From: Guyanagaster necrorhizus
Lineage: Eukaryota; Basidiomycota; Agaricomycetes; Agaricales; Physalacriaceae
Reading direction: 5' to 3'
DNA: 64,000 bases
NCBI RefSeq assembly: GCF_019112545.1
Contig: NW_025064897.1
Coordinates: 122,581-186,580 of the forward strand
A program made the position numbers and the translations under genes. The notes below the pieces were generated by a model that was not told where the DNA came from, searched no databases, and saw only the letters and a list, made by a program, of their open reading frames with translations. Each line of letters begins with the position of its first letter. Position 1 is the stretch's first letter. Shown one piece after another: positions 56,978-64,000 of this stretch.

Positions 56978-59900
56978 ATGAATAGAGACCAAGAAAGCAG
57001 GAGGTCACCGTCTCCATGGTCTAACGGTCAGTCTCGTGGACAGCCTCTGGGCCTCTCCGTCGATGCACGCAACGGCAAAGCCCCATCCCAGTCGACAGGC
57101 TCGAGCACAAGCCCATATTCCGCCCCTCCCACCAATGCTGCTCGCCTCCCTGACCGACCCCAAATCCCTACGAGATCATCCACCGTCGGCTCGAGTGAGC
57201 CTGATCGCAATACCGCACCAAAGGAGAGTAGACCAACAGCTCGTAGTGAAGATCTCAACCATTCAACCAGCTCACGACCTGCTCCTGGGTTCTTGAGAAC
57301 GAGTCGTTCTTCCACCCCTGCCGGATCAAGCTCGACCAGGCCGCATCCACCATCATCTTCAGGGCACTCCGACGATTCTACCCACTACACCAGTGAAAAG
57401 CGTAGGAGCGTTGCATCCTTTTCCTCAGCTCGCTCGACCTCGTCGACCTCCGAAAGGGCTCTCCCTCCTTCGTCTAGCGCTTCCTCCACCACAAACACAT
57501 CCACGGCCATGGTCACAGTTTCTGCGTGAGTACTATAACGCTCTCTCTGCGACACATTCCTAATATATTGCGTAGGACATGCTCGTCATGTGGTAAAGTA
57601 ATGCAGGGGCCGTTTGTTCGTGCGCTGGGAACCGTCTTCCACTTGAACTGTTTCAAGTGCATGGTACGTCTATCTGTTCATACTTATGTAGGGCACGACT
57701 CATGTCCGGTGTCTAGGACTGTGGCGATGTTGTGGCTTCCAAATTCTTCCCTATCGAAGGTCCAGAGGGGAAACAGCAGCCTCTGTGCGAGCGAGATTAC
57801 TTCCGGCGGCTCAATCTCATATGCGCGAAATGTGGGATGGCCCTGAGAGGCAGCTACATCACCGCATGCAACAAGAAATATCATGTCGAGCATTTTACAT
57901 GTTCGTTATGTCCCACTTTATTTGGACCCCAGGATTCGTACTACGAGCACGACGGTGATGTCTACTGCCATTTCCACTATTCAACCCGCTTCGCAACCAA
58001 GTGCGCCGGATGTAACAGCGCGATCTTGAAGCAATTTGTGGAGATCAACAGGAATATGCGGGATGAATGTTGGCATCCAGAGTGTTACATGATCAACAAG
58101 GTACGAACCGCATGCCTTTGTCATATCCCGACGACGGGCTGATGTCGGGTTTAGTTCTGGAACGTTAAAGTAGCATCGAGACGACCAAATAGTACAGCGT
58201 CGTTGGATGGAGATGAAGCATACATAGAAGATGAGCAGCGGGAGACACCTACATCACTGAAAGATAAACAGATTAGAATGGAGCAGCAGGTGTATAGGAT
58301 ATGGACGTACGTTTTCTCCTTCCTTCTCCTACACTCATGATTCTCATGAAGGCCGCGAAATAGGGTCCTCTCTGCATTTGAAGAGAGTAGTGCAGCCTGT
58401 ATCTCAGACATGCTTCGCCAAGTGAGCAACGGGCAGTACCTCGAGGCAATACGGATGGCTGAGAAATTCATACTGCACGTTGAAGTCCTTTTCGGAACTA
58501 TTGACGACTTGGAATATCAATTTGCCCGATTAAATATGAAAGGTGCGCTTGGCGCCTGCTTTACTTCAGGACCTACCCATTCAAGCCAATACGTTTCACT
58601 AGGCATGTCCCACGTTCGTGAAGCTCGGATGCTTTGTCGGAAAACGGTGGAACTTTTTACACTGCTGTCACACACACAAGAGACTGGTACTCGAAGGATG
58701 GGGATGACGCAAGAGCTCTTAGCCCTCGTGACGGGTCTCGCGCATTACTTGAAGATTCTAATACGCATAGCGCTCACCGGTGCATTAAAATTGGAGCGTG
58801 AAGGCAGCGTGCGAGAGGCCATGTCGTCGTTCTTGGACAAGTTGCATCTGCTGGCTGTGCAGGGAGGTAATCCAAGTGCGAGGAGGGTCATAAAAGGTCA
58901 TAATGGAGAGGCGCTGGCCGTCGTTAATGGCGGAGGCAATGCGGGCACACAGGGTGTGACATATGGTTTTAGGAGTCTTGCGCCTGAGAATGCGGGCGAA
59001 TCACCATTCTCTAGTTCTGGTTCTGGAGGGAGCGGTATGGGTCTAGGGTCGCTAAACTCGAACCATCCTCCATCGGATCTTTGCGTCAAGTGTAGTCAGA
59101 CGGTCGAGGAGGACTGCGTGAGGCTTGGAACTTACCAGAGATGGCATTCACAGTGCGTGCAGTGTGCCAAGTGTGGGAGAGTGGCGGCAGTTCCAATACT
59201 GAAGGAACGGTCAAATACCGTGGACGAGAAGCAGCTCGAATCCGCGAAGGAAGGGCAACCGAAATTGTCGACTGCACGGAGACCGCCGGCTAACGTCGCT
59301 CTCTTCGTATATGAAGTGGACTCCAAGAAAGACACAGCATCATTTGGAGAAGTTCCAACATTTATACTGTGTACAGAGCACGCCCATGCAGGATGTCGAG
59401 GGGGGTTCCAAGCCGTGCAGAGACTAGAGCAGTATGCGTTCCTCTTGAATGTAGCGCTGCGGAGATTATATCTGCTACTGAAGAGACAGGGTGTCGTTCC
59501 ACTATCTCCTGGTGAGTCTTATACGTCTAAGTCTTATTCAATGGACTTAACGCACGGCAACCAGAAACCGCTACGAATTCCAGTTCTGGCAAATCAGGGG
59601 AGATAGATCCCTATCGAAACTCTGCTGACATTATGCGGATGAAATCTGTGCATCTCGACCGAAAACTCTCAGCAACGGCTCGACTTCCCAAAAGATCGAC
59701 TATTGTGGAAAGTCCTGCCGGTCGGAGTGTGCATCCGTCCGATGTACTCAGCTCGCAAAAGTCCCAGGAGGTGCACGCTCATTCACATCCACATCACTCA
59801 CATTCGCACACGCAAGGACCACAGCATGGTCAAGTGAGCTCGTCGGCACAAGGCAGATCACCACCGCAGACATATCAAGCACCATCATCACTGCCCGCCA

Positions 59901-61642
59901 ATAACCGGCTGCATGTGGGGCATCTACCCACAGACGCCCAAGGGCAAATCTTGCGGCCTGCGTTTGCCAGGAATAATACTGAGGTGATGATTGTGGATGA
60001 AAGCGCTCCGAATTCGCCAGCATTGGGTGACGAGGCGGGCAATATGCAAGACCGCATTCCAACGCGGGATGACGGTATAACACTTGCTGATATTCCACAG
60101 TTGATGGAGGCTGCCCAAGCAAGGGAACAACAGCGGTCATTGCCGAGGCAGAGTTCGATACCGTACATCGCGGAATTGAGTGCTCTCGAATTAGCAATTG
60201 TCAAGCATAGCGCAGTACTTGCTCTTATACGATCTCCGCTGAAAGATCACATTGAGCTGGATGAGTTATTGGAGATGGTGGAGACGAAGAAGAGCGGGTT
60301 CTGGAATAAACTGTTTAAGGGTGATAAGAAGAATGTTAAGAAGAAAGGTACGTGCAGGCACTTTGATATCCGAGAGTTGGACCTGACCGTTGATCCAATG
60401 CGCAGGTGTATTTGGCGTTCCTTTGGAGTTGCTTGTGCAGGGAGAGGGCTCGGACTCTTTATTGGGAGCGTCGAGAGCTACCCTGAGGGTGCCGAGTTTT
60501 ATTGACGATGTTATATCTGCTATGAGACAAATGGGTACACTTTGAACACCTCTATATATCAAACCAAACTAACGTCTGCCGTACAGATATGTCGGTCGAG
60601 GGAATCTTCCGAAAGAATGGCAACATTCGGCGCTTAAAGGAGTTAACAGAGGCTATCGACAAGGATCCCTCGTCCGTAGATCTCACGACGGACAATCCTG
60701 TCCAGCTTGCAGCCCTGCTCAAGAAATTCTTGCGAGATCTACCCGATCCCCTGATGACCTACAAGCTACACAAAGCTTTGGTGGCTTCACAAGGTGAGTT
60801 GTTTTTCTCGGCGAACATTTGTTAGCTCATCCCGTCAACGTTTAGCGCTTCCAAATGAGGCAGACCGGAAGCGGCTTCTTCATATGCTGTCCATCATCAT
60901 GCCGAAGAGCCATCGGGATACAATGGAAGTCCTCTTCGTGTTCCTGAAATGGGTAGCATCATTTGCTCATATGGACGCTGAGACGGGGAGCAAGATGGAT
61001 CTAAGCAATCTGGCAACGGTGATCTGCCCAAGTATATTGTACTCTCGAGGCCGGGATGCCGTACGCGATGAGAGTTTCGGAGCCATTCGAGTGGTCACGG
61101 CTCTCTTGGAGAACCAAGACGAATTCTTCACTGTTCCTCAAGAATTCCTACCCATCCTGCATGATCAGGAATACTTCGCAAACTTGATGGAGCTTCCCGG
61201 CAAGGAATTCATGAAGAAATGTGATATGTATCAACGAGTTAAGGCGGTTAATGGACGGACGCCAGCACTCATGTACAACGTCCCTAACGGGAGCACTCCA
61301 CCTTTCCCTCAGCCGACCTCCCCAACATTACAGGAGCGGCCCAATTTAGGCTTGTCAATGCCGCAAAATGGCGCACGGCCTCATCCTGGTGGGATGCCCA
61401 TGTCCAACTCTCCTTATCCGTCGAACTTACCCTCATTACCGCCACCCCAGGGCCCGGGCGCGATCCAGAACCCGCAAAGGAACCAGGAGCAGGTAGATGA
61501 CTGGCCAAGTACTCCCCGACCGATTAATGCACCACCAAGGCCGGGATCACGACCTTCGTCATTTACGCAGGCCCGGCCGAGCGCAGACCAACTTTCATTT
61601 GTACCTACTGGATATCCTTCAGCGGTCCGGCAGCGAACATGA
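56978..61642 (+). CDS. lrg1: LIM-domain Rho GTPase-activating protein, LRG1 type
   Basis: Ten exons inferred: 56978-57525, 57576-57663, 57717-58100, 58155-58306, 58352-58542, 58603-59511, 59565-60347, 60406-60534, 60587-60793, 60846-61642. Together 4,188 nt, 1,395 residues, all junctions GT..AG. The Ser/Pro-rich N-terminus (1-180) looks disordered. LIM1 is at 185-239 (C185, C188, H205, C208, C211, C214, C236, D239), LIM2 at 248-299, a half LIM at 308-335, and a further LIM at about 615-715 with a long insert (CVKC...CTEHAH). A His-rich patch lies near 59780. RhoGAP domain about 1021-1220: arginine finger R1070 in EGIFRKNG, and NLATVICP near 61010. The tail is Pro-rich. In yeast Lrg1 stimulates GTP hydrolysis by Rho1 and so restrains cell-wall glucan synthesis. 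The same role is inferred here. The 60-bp fifth intron is in frame and could be retained; homology at MKG-MSHVREAR favours splicing. Confidence 0.92.
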
Positions 61643-62653
61643 TACATGTTGGGTCGTCTTTGTTTGTCATTTGTTCTCGCATTGATTGGATTAAACCACT
61701 CCCCATTTACACTCCACGAGGCTGGTGTTCATTGCATTCTTCCCGTATTATTCCTCTTGATTTCCATTATCTGTAGTTTACCATTGTCGCTTCTGTTTCT
61801 AACTCTTTCACGATCGCTTACTTTTCAGCTATTGATATGACAAGGACGATTTATCTCGCAGTACTTATGATACCCACAGGCATAGGAGATATTGCGTCCA
61901 AGTCCACAAGGACCTGGCGTTGTAGCATGCAGACTCTTAAGACTAAAATGTACCTATTTTTCAGCAGTGAAGCTGAGGCTCAACCAAGGAAGTGGGCTTG
62001 TCCGATGATGATTGGTGCGAAAGAGTATTGATTGTTTGATGAATTAACCTCCGAATCTCGAATATAAAACATAATGAGCGGTCTAGATAATGTACATAGA
62101 CGAAGAGTTTTCGAGAAAGTGTAGCGTCTCTGGTAAGGAACAAATCCCCACGTCAACGACAGCCCAAAAGGCTGGTGAACGCTCCAGCTGAGACGCATGG
62201 CATTGGTCTAGAACACGCGGTAGACTCCTGCAAGAAAAAGGGTAGAAATCGCAGGGGGACAATGTGCGAGTCCATGAAATGAGTTGAAGAAAGAAAAAAG
62301 CTTCCCACAAGATTTTTATAGGCATTTTTGTATACATTTATTTGGTCGCTCCCGTGACTGGTTTTCTGGACGATAATCCTGCTGCACCAAAATATTGTCA
62401 TAGCAATTCATCGGCAAGTCAGGCAACTATCTAAGATTATGAGACTACAACGCTAAATCCTTAACGGCACGAAGGCATAAGTGATCCAGGTGGTTAAGTT
62501 GGTCCTTGGATGAGGCAAGAAAATATTTCCATAGTATTGGTATAGCCTGTGCATAAAGTCCATAAAGTACTAAGCAAGGAAAGCAAACCATATATCCAGT
62601 ATGATTATGATGTCCCTAGACCAAAACAAAACAAAATGAGTCCGTCAACACCC
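61643..62653. other. Intergenic region between two convergent genes
   Basis: No credible gene. It presumably holds both 3' UTRs. Short frames here have no coding character. An AATATAAAAC stretch at about 62060 is the best poly-A-signal-like candidate on the plus strand. No hairpin terminator or RNA gene recognised. Confidence 0.5.
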
Positions 62654-64000
62654 TTATTTCTTATCCACTACATCATCCTCCGCATCACTGGCCATAGTTC
62701 TCCTGGAAAAGGCCGCGCTCCGTCCGAGAACGCTTGAGGGTCGCCTGCTGGGACTTCCAGACAACCGTTTGTAGGATGGGCTTGCGGACCTATTTGACGA
62801 TGTCGCACTGTTCCTGTTCAAATTGGATACCATGCTCGAAACTGTACCACCTCCCGTTGGTCTCGGCCCTCGTGCTACCCTAGGACCTTTTACTCCACCT
62901 GAAGCCGACCTCGAAATCTTCGCCGGGTCTTCTTTGGGTGGCGTTGGACTACGTGAACTGACTTTGCCTTGGTTTGACCTTGTAGAGATCGAAGAGCTTA
63001 CCCGCTTCAAGTCCGAAGGGACAGGAGAGCGAGGTGCAGCCGGAGGACTTTGCGCTTGTGCCGAAGAGACCATATCCCTAGCTGATGTCTCAGGATCTTC
63101 CGGAGGTGGATCAACGAACTTGGGCATGGGAGGTGTCACATCATCCTCTGGCTCTGGCAGAGGTTCCTTGAATGTCGGTCGTGGCGGAAGGTCGTCATCT
63201 TCAAGAGGTGGTTCCTTGAATGTAGGTCGAGGAGGCAAATCTGCATCCACAGGAGCCGGTGGTGGAGGCAGAGGAGGCAGCGGAGATGCCTCCACAACAG
63301 GTTCTGGTGTCTCCTCAAGAGAAGGTGGCGGAATGGACAGTACAGGGGGAGGTGGGAATGGAGGCAACGGTTCCGAAGACTTCTCAGGTGACTTCACGGA
63401 TTTCAGATTCTGTTGGGCAAAGAATTGATTGACGCCCCCAACAGAGATCCTGTTTCCTCTACTTTGCCTCATATCAACCGGCGCCGTACGCTTGCGAAGT
63501 GGTATTTTGCGTTCAGATTCGCGCTTTTTGCGCGCAATAGTGGCAGGCAGGATAGCATCATAGTTCTTAACCAGGTCGATGAAGAGTACTAGAAAGAAAG
63601 TTCAAGTCAAAGCAAGGTGCTTCATAAATAATCTCACATGCTGGATGTCTATCCTGAATTGATATTTCAGACTCGTATTTAGGCCGGAGGATAGCTTGAC
63701 AGAAATTAGTCTGCGATCTTGGCATGAAAATCTATGACCTACTGCGACTAATAGACAATGCAAGTTTCGTGATGTACACTTCGTTGGCTTCTTCGACGGT
63801 CGTTGACTCGATAAGCCTAACAGAATTTAATCAGTTCGCCTCTCCTAAGATATTATAATTATATGACCCACGTCTTCAAATGCCTTATGATAGCATCCAG
63901 AACATATAGATGCACCCTTGGAAGTTTCTGAAGTGCCGTACCGAGTTCGGTAATGTGTTGCTCTTCGGTATCCTCGCCTTCAGCCTTCATAGCTGAGCCG
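62654..64000 (-). CDS. RhoGAP-domain protein, C-terminal part (Rgd2-like)
   Basis: 3' end of a gene running off the window. Exons on minus: 64000-63872 (partial), 63816-63743, 63694-63638, 63588-62654. Introns are 55, 48 and 49 bp with GT..AG ends, and phases agree through to the stop. The first exons spell the C-terminal half of a RhoGAP domain: LPRVHLYVLDAIIRHLKT, YITKLALSISRTILRP, then SIQDRHPALLFIDLVKNYD followed by ILPATIARKKR. The tail of about 290 residues is Pro-rich with PPFPPPP/PPLPPPP runs, a duplicated DLPPRPTFKEP, and a Ser/Arg-rich basic end, likely SH3-ligand and phosphorylation sites. The domain style resembles fungal F-BAR/DEP-RhoGAPs (Rgd2 group), but the N-terminus is not in view, so the subfamily is tentative. 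Confidence 0.8.

Noticed and set aside
61643..62653. Several 60-84 codon frames on both strands between the RhoGAP genes
   Set aside because: No consistent coding signal, homology or splice support; they lie where the two 3' UTRs are expected.
62823..63428. 201-residue Gly/Ser-rich plus-strand frame
   Set aside because: Shadow of the Pro-rich tail of the minus-strand RhoGAP gene, whose splice phases and domain match are consistent.
1..64000. tRNA, rRNA or small RNA genes
   Set aside because: No cloverleaf with intact T-arm and acceptor stem or conserved rRNA stretch was noticed on either strand; a covariance search was not possible.

Overview
The window looks like nuclear DNA of a mushroom-forming fungus (Agaricomycete-like basidiomycete). 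The genes at the right end have many 48-60 bp GT..AG introns. The rest is almost entirely nested Ty3/gypsy chromodomain retrotransposons decayed by C-to-T/G-to-A transitions. No bacterial gene, rRNA, tRNA or CRISPR array was seen. Genus cannot be given from the sequence alone.

Two retrotransposon families dominate. Family 1 has LTRs of about 435-515 bp (start TGTTACAATTTTT, end GGGCTTAACA), a large Gag with a conserved N-terminal membrane-like helix and a CCHC knuckle, and a -1-frame Pol (protease, RT, RNase H, integrase, chromodomain). Family 2 has 492-bp LTRs (TGTTA...TAACA), a Gag with a CX2CX3HX4C knuckle, a -1-frame Pol, and an extra gene on the OPPOSITE strand between Pol and the 3' LTR. 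That gene encodes a coiled-coil protein with a zinc-cluster-like cysteine array and contains a typical fungal intron. A third retroelement (called F here) is seen as a Gag-like remnant.

Layout: 1-7260, fragments of family 1 and 2 nested in each other. 7261-13371, a family-1 LTR/gag block flanked by 541-bp inverted repeats and apparently inverted relative to its own pol at 4929-7260. 13372-15545, a family-2 3' end inside a family-1 pol end, then a family-1 LTR. 15546-19166, element F, which is interrupted and resumes at 54234 in the same reading frame. 19167-54233, a 35-kb block filling one F target site: composite family-1 element A (gag-pol joined to a second gag-pol), with minus-strand family-2 element D (29890-37547, TSD GGGTA) just before its 3' LTR, and family-1 element B (37866-54098, TSD CTTTA) inside that LTR. 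B itself contains family-2 element C (41664-49805, TSD CTTAT). 54234-56478, the F tail and two family-2 3' ends facing each other. 56481-64000, host DNA: a possible C-terminal gene stub, a complete LRG1-type LIM/RhoGAP gene on + (10 exons inferred), and the 3' part of a second RhoGAP gene on -, convergent with it.

Age layers are visible by eye. The LTR pair of C is about 96% identical and that of its host element B about 93%, with only transitions in both pairs. The oldest layers (about 15000-29889) have almost no CpG left. RT active sites, Gag and Pol are broken in nearly every copy, so no element here looks autonomous. The antisense gene of element C is the best preserved accessory reading frame in the repeats. 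All percentages, counts and splice models are by-eye readings, not program output.
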